Source: Magnetospirillum sp902729445
GTDB taxonomy: Bacteria; Pseudomonadota; Alphaproteobacteria; Rhodospirillales; Magnetospirillaceae
Reading direction: 5' to 3'
Assembly (NCBI RefSeq): GCF_902729445.1
Contig: NZ_CACVCE010000001.1
Coordinates: forward strand, 248,001 to 312,000
Length of the DNA stretch: 64,000 bases
Made by a program: the position numbers and the translations under genes. This document shows positions 47,014 to 56,420 of this stretch, one piece after another (within the stretch, counting starts at the first letter, position 1; every line of letters begins with the position of its first letter). The notes under the pieces were generated by a model. The model saw only the letters and a list, made by a program, of their open reading frames with translations, was not told the origin of the DNA and searched no databases.

Positions 47014-48975
47014 ATGGATTTCGACGCGGCGCTGAAGGGCTTGCGGGCCAAGGTTCGGCGCGCAGGATTGGCCGACCTTCCCGAAAGGCTGGAGGCGATG
47101 ATCGGCCGGGGCGAGGCCCAGGCCGCCAGCCAGATGCTGTCGGCGGCCTTCAGCCACGCCCAGGCTTGCGCCGATTCCTGCCTGTTCCTGGGGCTGGCGG
47201 CGGCCCGGCTGGGCCAATGGCCGGCGGCTGCGACCATTCTGGGTCGTGCCCGTCAGTTGGCTCCCGCCCGGCTGGCCGCCGGCCACGCCTTGGCCGTCGC
47301 GCTGGCGCGGGCCGGGCAGGGGCCGCAATCCTTGGCGCTGTTCGCCGAAATCCGCGCCCGTGCCCCCAAGGATGCAGGCCTTGCCAACGATCACGCCCTG
47401 GCGCTGGCCGCTTTCGGCAGATCGCCGGATGCCGAGGCGATCCTGGTCGAGACGGTGAAATGGGCGCCCAAGGACCGTGACGCCCAGGCCAATCTGGGGG
47501 TGCTGCGGGCCCAGCGCGGCGATTGTGCCGGCGCGGTCGAGGCGCTGACGGCCGCCATCGCCCTTGATCGCCGCAACGCCCTGCTGCGCTTCAACCTGGG
47601 CAACGCCTTGCGTGATGCGGGCGATGGCGCGGCCGCCCTTGCGGCCTATCAAGGCGCGGTGGAGCTGCAACCCGATCTGGCGGCGGCCTGGCGCAACAAG
47701 GCCAACCTGGAAGCCGAGATGGGCCGGCACGCCGAATCCGTCGCCGATTACGCTCGGGTCGAGGGACTGGAACCGGCCGCCAATCTTGCGCCCACCCGCA
47801 TCCTGGCGATGAATCTGGCGCCGTTTTCCGCCGCCGACACCCTGGCAGTCGCCACCGCATGGGCCAAGACCTACGCCGATCCGCTGGCCCCGGTCGCCCG
47901 GCCGGCCGTGGCCGGCGACGGGCGCATCCGCATCGGTTATCTCGCCGCCGGTCTGTTCACCCTGGACGGCACCCAATTGGCGGTGCTGGCCCACCATGAC
48001 CGCAGCCGGTTCGAGGTGATCGTCTATTTCGACGGCGACCCGGCCCATCGCCGGCTGGAGCGCTTTTGCGCCCTGGCGACGGTGCGGATGACCCGGGGGT
48101 TGTCGGATTCCGAACTGGCCCAGCTGATCGCCGCCGACGGACTGGACATTCTGATCGACGGTCTGGGCTTCCCCAAGGGGCACCGCCTGCTGACGGTGGC
48201 GCGCCGCCCGGCCCGCATCCACCTGCACTGGCCGCCGATGACCACCACCGGCATGGCGGCGATGGACGGCTTGGTCGCCGATTCCCGCACCCTGCCGCCC
48301 GGCGCCGAGGGTGATTATCGCGAACGGGTCTACCGCCTGCCGTGCAGCTATCACTTCGCCGTGGACGAATTGGCGGTGCCGGGCCTGCCCTTGCGCCCCG
48401 ATGACGGGACCGTCCGGTTCGGCTGCTTCAACACCCTGGCCAAGATCGGGGCTGAATCCATCGCCTTGTTCGCCCGGGTGCTGGCCGCCTGTCCCGGCTC
48501 GCGCCTTCGGGTCAAGGGCATGGTGCAGTCAGCCTTCGACCATCCGCGCCTGAAGGACGGCTTCGCCGCCCACGGCATCGGCCCGGACCGCCTGGAATTC
48601 CTGCCTCCGACCGCGGGCTATGGCGAGCATCTGGCCGCCTTCGGCGAACTGGACGTGGCCTTGGACCCGGTGCCCTATAACGGCGTCACCACCACCTTCG
48701 AATCCCTGTGGATGGGGGTGCCGGTGGTGACCCTGCCGGGCCAGCGTATCCTGGACCGCTATGGGCTTTCGCTGCTGACCGAGGTTGGCTTCGCCGACGG
48801 CATCGCTGTCCATGCCGACGATTACGTCGCCCGCGCCGTGCGTCTGGCCGCCGACCGGCCCTTGCGCGCCAAACTGCGGGAAAGCTTGCGCGACCGGGTG
48901 CGGGCCAGCCGTCTGAACGACAGCGCCCGTTTCACCCGGGAATGGGAAGACCTGCTGGCCGCTATTGCCGGCTAA
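47014..48975 (+). CDS. TPR protein with O-GlcNAc transferase-like (GT41) domain
   Basis: A 653-residue protein. Tetratricopeptide repeats (about 60-265; for example LLRFNLGNALRDAGDGAAAL) precede a GT41/SPINDLY-type glycosyltransferase: RIRIGYLAAGLF, ILIDGLGFPKGHR, HLHWPPMTTTG, FGCFNTLAKIGAESI, DVALDPVPYNGVTTTFESLWMGVPVVTLPG (quoted in parts) and a closing helix. Such bacterial OGT-like enzymes modify proteins, often flagellins or adhesins. ATG 47014 is 10 bases after copZ without a clear ribosome site. The 3' end overlaps trpE tail-to-tail by 14 bases. The usual GT41 HxGY-like motif is altered (IHLHWPP). Confidence 0.85.
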   Translation: MDFDAALKGLRAKVRRAGLADLPERLEAMIGRGEAQAASQMLSAAFSHAQACADSCLFLGLAAARLGQWPAAATILGRARQLAPARLAAGHALAVALARAGQGPQSLALFAEIRARAPKDAGLANDHALALAAFGRSPDAEAILVETVKWAPKDRDAQANLGVLRAQRGDCAGAVEALTAAIALDRRNALLRFNLGNALRDAGDGAAALAAYQGAVELQPDLAAAWRNKANLEAEMGRHAESVADYARVEGLEPAANLAPTRILAMNLAPFSAADTLAVATAWAKTYADPLAPVARPAVAGDGRIRIGYLAAGLFTLDGTQLAVLAHHDRSRFEVIVYFDGDPAHRRLERFCALATVRMTRGLSDSELAQLIAADGLDILIDGLGFPKGHRLLTVARRPARIHLHWPPMTTTGMAAMDGLVADSRTLPPGAEGDYRERVYRLPCSYHFAVDELAVPGLPLRPDDGTVRFGCFNTLAKIGAESIALFARVLAACPGSRLRVKGMVQSAFDHPRLKDGFAAHGIGPDRLEFLPPTAGYGEHLAAFGELDVALDPVPYNGVTTTFESLWMGVPVVTLPGQRILDRYGLSLLTEVGFADGIAVHADDYVARAVRLAADRPLRAKLRESLRDRVRASRLNDSARFTREWEDLLAAIAG

Positions 48976-50488
48976 GGGTGTATTCCAGCGCTTCCTCGGC
49001 GGCGCGGACCAGGGCGCGGGCCTTGTTCATGCATTCCTCGTGCTCTTTCTCGGGCACCGAATCGGCGACGATGCCGGCGCCGGCCTGGGCGTACATGGTG
49101 CCGTCCTTGATCAGCGCGGTTCGAAGCGCGATGCAGGTGTCCATGTTGCCGTTGCCCGAGATATAGCCCATGCAGCCGGCATAGAAGCTGCGCCGCTCGG
49201 GCTCCAACTCGTCGATGATCTCCATGGCGCGAATCTTCGGCGCGCCCGAGGTGGTGCCGGCCGGGAAGCCGGCCATCAGCGCGTCCATGGCGTCGCAGCC
49301 GTCGCGGATGTCGCCCTCGACGTTCGAGACGATGTGCATGACGTGCGAGTAATACTCGACGAACATCTTCTTGGTGACCTTGACCGAGCCGATCTTGGCC
49401 ACCCGGCCAACATCGTTGCGGCCCAGATCCAGCAGCATCAAATGCTCGGCCAGTTCCTTGGGGTCGGCCATCAGGTCGGCGGCCAGGGCCTCGTCCTCGG
49501 CCTGGTCGATACCCCGCTTGCGGGTCCCGGCGATCGGGCGGATGGTGACGCGGCCGTCGCGCAGGCGCACCAGGATTTCCGGGCTGGACGCCACCAGCTG
49601 GAACTCGCCGAAATTCATGTAGACCAGGAACGGGCTGGGATTCATCCGCCGAAGCGCTCGGTACAGCGAGAAGGGCGGCAGCCGGAACGGCACCTTCAGA
49701 CGCTGCGACAGCACCACCTGGAAGATGTCGCCGGCGGCGATGTATTCCTTGGCCTTCAGCACCTTGGCGCAATATTCCTCAGGCGTCATCGAGGCCACCG
49801 GGACCGGCGCGTGGGTGTGGCGCTCGAGGCCGGCATCCAGGTGCGGCAATGGGCGCTCCAGCGCCTCGACCACATGGTCCAGCCGCTCGTTGGCCAGGTC
49901 GAAGGCCGCCCGCGAATCGACGCCCGCGCGCGGCCATACCGGCACCACCGCCGTCAATGTGCCGTTGACGTTGTCGAATACCGCCATCACCGTCGGGCGG
50001 ATGAAGATGCCGTCGGGGATGCCGATGACGTCGGGATTGGCATCGGGCAGCTTTTCCACCAGCCGCACGGTGTCATAGGTCAGATAGCCGACCAGGCCGG
50101 CGGCCATGGGCGGCAGGTTCGGCGGGATGTCGACCAGGCTTTCGGCCGAAAGTGCTCGCAGCGAGGCCAGCGTGCCGTCGCGTTCGGCCACCGGGCAGGG
50201 CGCGAAGGACTCGGGCTGGGTGCGGGCGTCACGATTGACCCACGCCATGTTGCCTTGGCACTTCCAGATCAGGTCGGGCTTCATGCCCAGCACCGAATAG
50301 CGGCCGCGCACGGCGCCGCCTTCCACCGATTCCAGCAAGAAGGCGTGCTTCTGACCGCTGGCCAGCTTCAGGAATGCGGAGACCGGGGTTTCCAGGTCGG
50401 CGACCATGGTGCGCCACACCAATTGCGGCCGCCCGCTGTCGTAGGTGGCTTGGAAGGCGGTGTAGTCGGGATAAACGGTCATGGTCAC
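48962..50488 (-). CDS. trpE: Anthranilate synthase component I
   Basis: A 508-residue chorismate-using enzyme making anthranilate with TrpG. Motifs: the tryptophan-binding LLESVEGGAVRGRYSVLG near the N-terminus; SQRLKVPF; SPFLVYMNFGEFQLVASSPE; IAGTRKRG; EHLMLLDLGRNDVGRVAK; FPAGTTSGAPKIRAMEII; and the C-terminal AGAGIVADSVPEKEHEEC. The GTG start overlaps the upstream ppiD-like stop (GTGA); an ATG two codons in is possible. It is separated from trpGDC by 24 kb, although both are on the minus strand. Confidence 0.97.
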   Translation of the reverse strand: MTMTVYPDYTAFQATYDSGRPQLVWRTMVADLETPVSAFLKLASGQKHAFLLESVEGGAVRGRYSVLGMKPDLIWKCQGNMAWVNRDARTQPESFAPCPVAERDGTLASLRALSAESLVDIPPNLPPMAAGLVGYLTYDTVRLVEKLPDANPDVIGIPDGIFIRPTVMAVFDNVNGTLTAVVPVWPRAGVDSRAAFDLANERLDHVVEALERPLPHLDAGLERHTHAPVPVASMTPEEYCAKVLKAKEYIAAGDIFQVVLSQRLKVPFRLPPFSLYRALRRMNPSPFLVYMNFGEFQLVASSPEILVRLRDGRVTIRPIAGTRKRGIDQAEDEALAADLMADPKELAEHLMLLDLGRNDVGRVAKIGSVKVTKKMFVEYYSHVMHIVSNVEGDIRDGCDAMDALMAGFPAGTTSGAPKIRAMEIIDELEPERRSFYAGCMGYISGNGNMDTCIALRTALIKDGTMYAQAGAGIVADSVPEKEHEECMNKARALVRAAEEALEYTLSRQ

Positions 50489-52359
50489 TCTTCGCGGGAA
50501 ATCTGGCTGCGATCGACCCGCACGCCCAGTTCGACGTTGAGGGCGGCGAGGTATTGGTCGACCAGATCGCCGGCCACGGTGGACGAGATCTTGCGGCGCG
50601 CCGTCTCGGCGGCCTTGGCATCCTTGGCCGGCTCGAAGGCGATCACCTGGGCCAGGCGGGCCACCACCCAGCCGCCTTTTTCGGCCTTGACCGCCACCGT
50701 CCCGGGCTTGCCCTGGAACAGCTCGGCGACGACGGCCGGGGCCAGCTTGGCCGCCTCGGCGCCTTCCCGGGTGAACGGGGACGACGTCGAGACCTTGATG
50801 CCGTGGGCCTGGGCGACCTTGGCCAGCGGCTCGCCGGCCTTGACCTGCAAGGCGATGGCCTGGGCCAGTTCGCCGGCCTTTTCATGGCGGCGTTCGGCCT
50901 GCCAGCCGGCGACCACTTCGGCGCGGACGTCGGCCAGGGCGCGCGGAGCCGGCGCCACCACCCGATCGACGCGAACCAGGAAATAACCGTCGCCTTCCTT
51001 CTCGGTCAGCTGGCTTTCGGCACCTTGTTCGGTGTGGAAGGCGACATCCAGGAAGGTGTCGGACTTGGGCGCGTCGGCGACCGGCTTGCCGTTGGGGCCT
51101 TGGCCCTTGGCATCGATGGCCGGGATGCGCAGGACCTTCAACTGGAACCGCGACGCGGTCTCTTCCAGGCTGGTGCCGGCGCCCAGGGTGTCTTCCACCT
51201 GATTGGCCAGCTGGCTCAACAGGTCGGTCGAACGCTCGCGGCGCAGATCCTGCTCCAGCATCGACTTGACCTCGGCCAGCGGCCGGGTGCGGCCGGGGGT
51301 GACCTGGCCGACCTGGGCGACGTGCCAGCCCAGCGCGGTCCGCACCGGGGGGCTGATGGTGCCGGGCTTCTGGGCGAACAAGGCGGCGCCCAGCTCGTCG
51401 GGCAGCTCGCCCTTTTCGACGGTGCCGAGATCGACCACCGAGGCGCCCAGATCCTTGGCGATGGCGGCCAGGTCCTTGCCGGCCTTGACCAGATCGGTGG
51501 CCCGCGCGGCGGCGACGTCGTCGGCCAGCACCACCTGCGCGACCTGGCGCCGTTCCGGGGTGACGAATTCGTCCAGCCGAAGCTGATAGGCCTCGGCGAT
51601 GTGGGCGTCGGTGATTTCGGCCAGGGCGCCGACATCGGCCGGGCGCAGCAGCATCACCGTCAGGGCGCGGAATTCCGGCGCCATGAAGCGCTGGGAATTG
51701 TCCTTGTAATATTGCTCGATGGCGGCCTGGTCGGGGGCGGCGGGCAGGGCCACCGCCTCGTCCTTGATCTGGGCGATCTCGGCGGCGCGGCGCTCTTCGC
51801 GCCAGCGGGTCAGGGGATCGGCCAGGGTCACCGGCGCCACCAATCCGCCCGACAGCGCCTCGGCCATCTGGGCGCGGACCATGTTGCTCTTTTCCATCCG
51901 CATGTAGTCGGCTTCGCTCAGATTGGCGCGGTTCAAGGCCCGGCGCAGCAGCTCGCGGTCGAACTCGCCCCGTTCGTTGCGGAAGTTGGGGTCGGCGGCG
52001 ACCTGGGCCACCACCGCGTCCTCGGACGCCGACAGACCCAGGCGGCGAGCCGCCTCGTCGATCAGGGTGCGGGTGACGATGGTCTGGATGGTACGGTCCA
52101 GCAGGCCCATCTTGCGGGCCTCTTCCGCGCTCAGCTTGCCGCCGAACAGCGGCTGCAGGCGGGCGACCTCGCGCTTGAACTCGGCGTTGACCTCGGCGGC
52201 GGTGACCTGGACCTTGCCCACCTCGATGGCCGGGCCGCGCCCGAACAATCCGCCCCTCAAGACATCGCCGACGCCCCACGAGATGAAACTGAGACCCAAC
52301 AGGCCGAACAGCAGTTTGACGACCCAGGACTTCGAGGCATTGCGAAAGGAATCGAGCAT
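50485..52359 (-). CDS. PpiD/SurA-like peptidyl-prolyl isomerase, membrane-anchored
   Basis: A 624-residue periplasmic foldase. An N-terminal membrane anchor (VVKLLFGLLGLSFISWGVGD) is followed by a SurA_N-type chaperone region (TAAEVNAEFKREVARLQPLF, ARKMGLLDRTIQTIVT), a parvulin-like domain (about 255-360; ITDAHIAEAYQLRLDEF, GALFAQKPGTISPPV-type segments) and a C-terminal substrate-binding region. It would help envelope proteins fold after Sec export. It overlaps trpE by four bases; alphaproteobacteria often keep this foldase gene directly upstream of trpE. It is divergent from tpiA. Confidence 0.9.
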   Translation of the reverse strand: MLDSFRNASKSWVVKLLFGLLGLSFISWGVGDVLRGGLFGRGPAIEVGKVQVTAAEVNAEFKREVARLQPLFGGKLSAEEARKMGLLDRTIQTIVTRTLIDEAARRLGLSASEDAVVAQVAADPNFRNERGEFDRELLRRALNRANLSEADYMRMEKSNMVRAQMAEALSGGLVAPVTLADPLTRWREERRAAEIAQIKDEAVALPAAPDQAAIEQYYKDNSQRFMAPEFRALTVMLLRPADVGALAEITDAHIAEAYQLRLDEFVTPERRQVAQVVLADDVAAARATDLVKAGKDLAAIAKDLGASVVDLGTVEKGELPDELGAALFAQKPGTISPPVRTALGWHVAQVGQVTPGRTRPLAEVKSMLEQDLRRERSTDLLSQLANQVEDTLGAGTSLEETASRFQLKVLRIPAIDAKGQGPNGKPVADAPKSDTFLDVAFHTEQGAESQLTEKEGDGYFLVRVDRVVAPAPRALADVRAEVVAGWQAERRHEKAGELAQAIALQVKAGEPLAKVAQAHGIKVSTSSPFTREGAEAAKLAPAVVAELFQGKPGTVAVKAEKGGWVVARLAQVIAFEPAKDAKAAETARRKISSTVAGDLVDQYLAALNVELGVRVDRSQISREE

Positions 52360-52545
52360 GGCATCCGGCGGGTTCGAGGGGCCGGGCGCAAGCGGGCTCC
52401 GGCAAAAGTGCCGGCATAATAAGAGGGGGGGGAAGGGGTGGCAACTGCTTTAACCCACCCTGGAATCGCTCCGATTGGGTGGCGACAAGGGCTTGGGGGC
52501 GATGGTATAGACCGGGTCACAATTCATAGAGAACGGGAGACCTCC

Positions 52546-53304
<759 letters not shown>

Positions 53305-53353
53305 GCGCAAGGCGCTTCTGCGCGAGGCGCGCCCGATGCCGGGCCGTCTCACG

Positions 53354-53387
53354 CGCCGCCGGGCTTTGAACCCGGGGCGTCCATTTT
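53354..53387 (+). terminator. Rho-independent terminator after tpiA
   Basis: A stem of CGCC, a one-base bulge and CCGGG, closed by loop CTTTGAA, pairs with CCCGG and GGCG (53354-53379). TCCATTTTT follows. It lies 50 bases past the tpiA stop. The surrounding 195-base gap to secG contains no other gene that I can see; the TTTGAACCC segment is not part of a tRNA. Confidence 0.7.
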
Positions 53388-53499
53388 TGCACTAGCTATC
53401 CTCGGCCGAGGGGGCTAAATATCGCGTCGAACAATTTCACCCGCCCCCAGGGCTGTCCCATCGGGACCGCTCTGGGTCGGGTCATTTCGTGGTGTGCCA

Positions 53500-53832
53500 A
53501 TGGACTTCTTTCCGATCATTCTCGTCATTCACCTGCTTCTCGCCGTCGCCCTGGTGGGCGTGGTGCTGCTGCAGCGTTCCGAAGGCGGCGCGCTGGGCAT
53601 GGGCGGCGGTGGCGGCGGTTTGATGTCCGGCCGGGCGGCCGGCAATCTGTTGACCCGCACCACCGGCATCCTGGCCGGGGCGTTCTTCCTGACCAGCCTG
53701 GCGCTTGCCATCATCGCCAACAACCGCACCGGCGGGGGCTCGCCCTTCGACAAGGTGCCGGCTGCCGCTCCGGCGGCGGCTCCGGCCCAGCCGGCGGTTC
53801 CGGCCGAGCCGGCGGCGCCGATTTCGAAGTAG
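53500..53832 (+). CDS. secG: Preprotein translocase subunit SecG
   Basis: A 110-residue inner-membrane protein with two helices (PIILVIHLLLAVALVGVVLL and GILAGAFFLTSLALAIIA) joined by the Gly/Met-rich cytoplasmic loop LGMGGGGGGLMSGRAA. An Ala/Pro-rich tail follows, as usual in alphaproteobacterial SecG. It assists the SecYE channel. ATG 53500 or the GTG six bases upstream are both possible; neither has a strong ribosome site. The position between tpiA and pyrG is the conserved alphaproteobacterial order. Confidence 0.93.
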   Translation: MDFFPIILVIHLLLAVALVGVVLLQRSEGGALGMGGGGGGLMSGRAAGNLLTRTTGILAGAFFLTSLALAIIANNRTGGGSPFDKVPAAAPAAAPAQPAVPAEPAAPISK

Positions 53833-53912
53833 GTTCATCCGTTTGGGGAACGCGGTCGCCGGCGGCGGCCGCCACCTGGTCAAGCCAGACACTTCGCGCG
53901 AGCAAGGGGCCC

Positions 53913-55538
53913 ATGACGCGTTTCATCTTCATTACCGGCGGCGTGGTGTCGTCCCTGGGCAAGGGGCTGGCCTCGGCGGCTCTGGGGGCGTGCCTGCAGG
54001 CGCGCGGCTTCAAGGTCCGGCTCAGGAAGCTCGACCCCTATCTCAACGTCGATCCGGGCACCATGAGCCCCTATCAGCACGGTGAGGTCTATGTCACCGA
54101 CGACGGCGCCGAGACCGATCTGGATCTGGGCCATTACGAGCGCTTCACCGGCGTCGCGTCGCGCAAAAGCGACAACATCACCACCGGTCGCATCTATTCC
54201 GACGTCATCGCCCGCGAGCGGCGCGGCGACTATCTGGGCGCCACCGTCCAGGTCATCCCGCACGTCACCAACGCCATCAAGGAATTCGTCAAGTCGGACC
54301 TGACCGACGAGGATTTCTGCCTGTGCGAGATCGGCGGCACCGTCGGCGACATCGAATCCCTGCCGTTCCTGGAAGCGATTCGTCAGCTGGCCAACGAACT
54401 GGGGCGCGAGCGCACCATGTTCGTCCATCTGACCCTGTTGCCCTATATCCCGACGGCGGGCGAGCTGAAGACCAAGCCGACCCAGCATTCGGTCAAGGAA
54501 TTGCTGTCCGTCGGTATCCAGCCCGACCTTTTGATGTGCCGCTCGGATCGCGAGATTCCGGAAGGCGAGCGCAAGAAGATCGCCCTGTTCTGCAACGTCG
54601 CCCCCCAGGCGGTGATCCCGGCTCTGGACGTCGACAGCATCTATCAGGTGCCGATCTCGTACCATGCCGAGGGATTGGACGAGCAGGTGTGCCGCCATTT
54701 CCGCATCGAATCCAAGCAGCCCGATTTGTCGCGCTGGACCAATATCGTCGAGCGGGTGCGCCAGCCGGAAGGCGAGGTGACCATCGCCGTGGTCGGCAAG
54801 TATATCAGCCTGCTGGATTCCTATAAGTCGCTGGCCGAGGCGCTGACCCATGGCGGCATCGCCAACAACGTCAAGGTTCGGTTGAACTGGATCGACAGCC
54901 AGATCTTCGAGCGCGAAGACGCGGTGCTGCATCTCGAGCCCTGCCACGGCATCCTGGTGCCCGGCGGCTTCGGCGAACGCGGCGCGTCGGGCAAGATCGA
55001 GGCGGTCAAGTTCGCCCGCGAACGCCAGGTGCCCTATTTCGGCATCTGCTTCGGCATGCAGATGGCGGTGATCGAGGCCTGCCGCAACCTGGTCGGCCTG
55101 AAGGGCGCCAACTCGACCGAGTTCGGCCCGTGCGAGCATCCCGTCGTCGGCCTGATGACCGAGTGGGTCAAGGGCAACATGCTGGAAAAGCGCGCCGCCG
55201 ATGGCGAGCTGGGCGGAACCCTTCGCCTGGGCGCCTATGATTGCATGCTGAAAAAGGGCAGCCGGGTCGCCGACATCTATGGCTCGGACATGATCTCGGA
55301 ACGCCACCGTCACCGCTTCGAGGTCAACATGGATTACCGGCCGCAGCTGGAAAAGGCCGGCCTGTCGTTCTCGGGCCTGTCGCCCGACGGGGTGCTGCCG
55401 GAAATCGTGGAAATTCCCGACCATCCGTGGTTCGTCGGCGTGCAGTTCCATCCCGAACTGAAGTCCAAGCCGTTCGACCCGCATCCGCTGTTCACCAGCT
55501 TCATCAAGGCCGCGGTGCGGCAATCGCGATTGGTCTGA
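53913..55538 (+). CDS. pyrG: CTP synthase
   Basis: A 541-residue enzyme aminating UTP to CTP with glutamine and ATP. The N-terminal synthase domain opens with FIFITGGVVSSLGKGLASAA and contains LRKLDPYLNVDPGTMSPYQH, GEVYVTDDGAETDLDLGHYE and CEIGGTVGDIESLPFLEA. The C-terminal glutamine amidotransferase has the nucleophile Cys in YFGICFGMQMAV and the His/Glu pair in VGVQFHPELKSKP. ATG 53913 has AAGGGG upstream. It is followed within 5 bases by kdsA. Confidence 0.98.
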   Translation: MTRFIFITGGVVSSLGKGLASAALGACLQARGFKVRLRKLDPYLNVDPGTMSPYQHGEVYVTDDGAETDLDLGHYERFTGVASRKSDNITTGRIYSDVIARERRGDYLGATVQVIPHVTNAIKEFVKSDLTDEDFCLCEIGGTVGDIESLPFLEAIRQLANELGRERTMFVHLTLLPYIPTAGELKTKPTQHSVKELLSVGIQPDLLMCRSDREIPEGERKKIALFCNVAPQAVIPALDVDSIYQVPISYHAEGLDEQVCRHFRIESKQPDLSRWTNIVERVRQPEGEVTIAVVGKYISLLDSYKSLAEALTHGGIANNVKVRLNWIDSQIFEREDAVLHLEPCHGILVPGGFGERGASGKIEAVKFARERQVPYFGICFGMQMAVIEACRNLVGLKGANSTEFGPCEHPVVGLMTEWVKGNMLEKRAADGELGGTLRLGAYDCMLKKGSRVADIYGSDMISERHRHRFEVNMDYRPQLEKAGLSFSGLSPDGVLPEIVEIPDHPWFVGVQFHPELKSKPFDPHPLFTSFIKAAVRQSRLV

Positions 55539-55542
55539 CGCC

Positions 55543-56391
55543 ATGCCCCCTTTCCATCACGTCGCCGTTTCCCCGGACGTCGTCTTCGGCAACGATCTGC
55601 CGCTGGTCCTGATCGCCGGGCCGTGCCAGATGGAAAGCCGCGAACACGCCCTGGAATGCGCAGCGGCGTTGAAGGAAATGGCCCAGGAAGCCGGCATCAA
55701 GCTGATCTACAAGTCGTCGTTCGACAAGGCCAACCGCACCTCGATCTCAGGGAGGCGCGGGCTGGGGCTGGACGCGTCGCTGCCGGTCTTCGCCGAGATC
55801 AAGTCCAAGCTGGCGCTGCCGGTCCTGACCGACATCCACACCGAAGAACAATGCGCCGTCATGGGCCGCGTGGTCGATATCATCCAGGTGCCGGCCTTCC
55901 TGTGTCGCCAGACCGACCTGCTGATCGCCGCCGGCCGATCCGGCGCGGTGGTCAACGTCAAGAAGGGCCAGTTCCTGGCCCCTGACCAGATGGCCAACGT
56001 CGCCGCCAAGATCGAAAGCACCGGCAACAGCCGCATCCTGCTGACCGAGCGCGGTGCCAGCTTCGGCTATGGCGATCTGGTCGCCGACATGCGGGCGCTG
56101 CCGATCATGGCGCGCACCGGCTATCCGGTGATCATGGACGCCACCCACGCGGTGCAATCGCCGGGCGGCCAGGGCGGATCGTCGGGCGGCGACCGCCGCT
56201 TCGCGCCGGTGCTGGCCCGCGCCGCGGTGTCCTTGGGTATCGCTGGTGTGTTCATCGAAACCCATCCCGATCCCGATCATGCGCCGTCAGACGGCCCCAA
56301 CATGATCGCGCTGAGGGACATGCCGGCCCTGATCGAAATGCTGATGAAGTTCGACGCGACGGCCAAGTGCTATCCCGTCCAAATCGATTAA
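55543..56391 (+). CDS. kdsA: 3-deoxy-8-phosphooctulonate synthase
   Basis: A 282-residue KDO-8-phosphate synthase condensing PEP and arabinose-5-phosphate for LPS inner core. Motifs: VLIAGPCQMESREHAL; YKSSFDKANRTS; GLDASLPVFAEIKSK; DIIQVPAFLCRQTDLL; VKKGQFLAP; LTERGASFGYGDLV; MDATHAVQSPGG; and ETHPDPDHAPSDGPNM. The start lies 4 bases beyond the pyrG stop, and the eno gene follows after 29 bases, so pyrG-kdsA-eno are likely co-transcribed. Confidence 0.97.
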   Translation: MPPFHHVAVSPDVVFGNDLPLVLIAGPCQMESREHALECAAALKEMAQEAGIKLIYKSSFDKANRTSISGRRGLGLDASLPVFAEIKSKLALPVLTDIHTEEQCAVMGRVVDIIQVPAFLCRQTDLLIAAGRSGAVVNVKKGQFLAPDQMANVAAKIESTGNSRILLTERGASFGYGDLVADMRALPIMARTGYPVIMDATHAVQSPGGQGGSSGGDRRFAPVLARAAVSLGIAGVFIETHPDPDHAPSDGPNMIALRDMPALIEMLMKFDATAKCYPVQID

Positions 56392-56420
56392 CCCCTGTCC
56401 GCACTTTTCGGAGAGACCCG

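Noticed and set aside
53350..53390. tRNA-like T-arm (GGGCTTTGAACCCGG) before secG
   Set aside because: No acceptor, D or anticodon arms can be drawn around it. It folds as a stem with a following T-run, so a terminator fits better.
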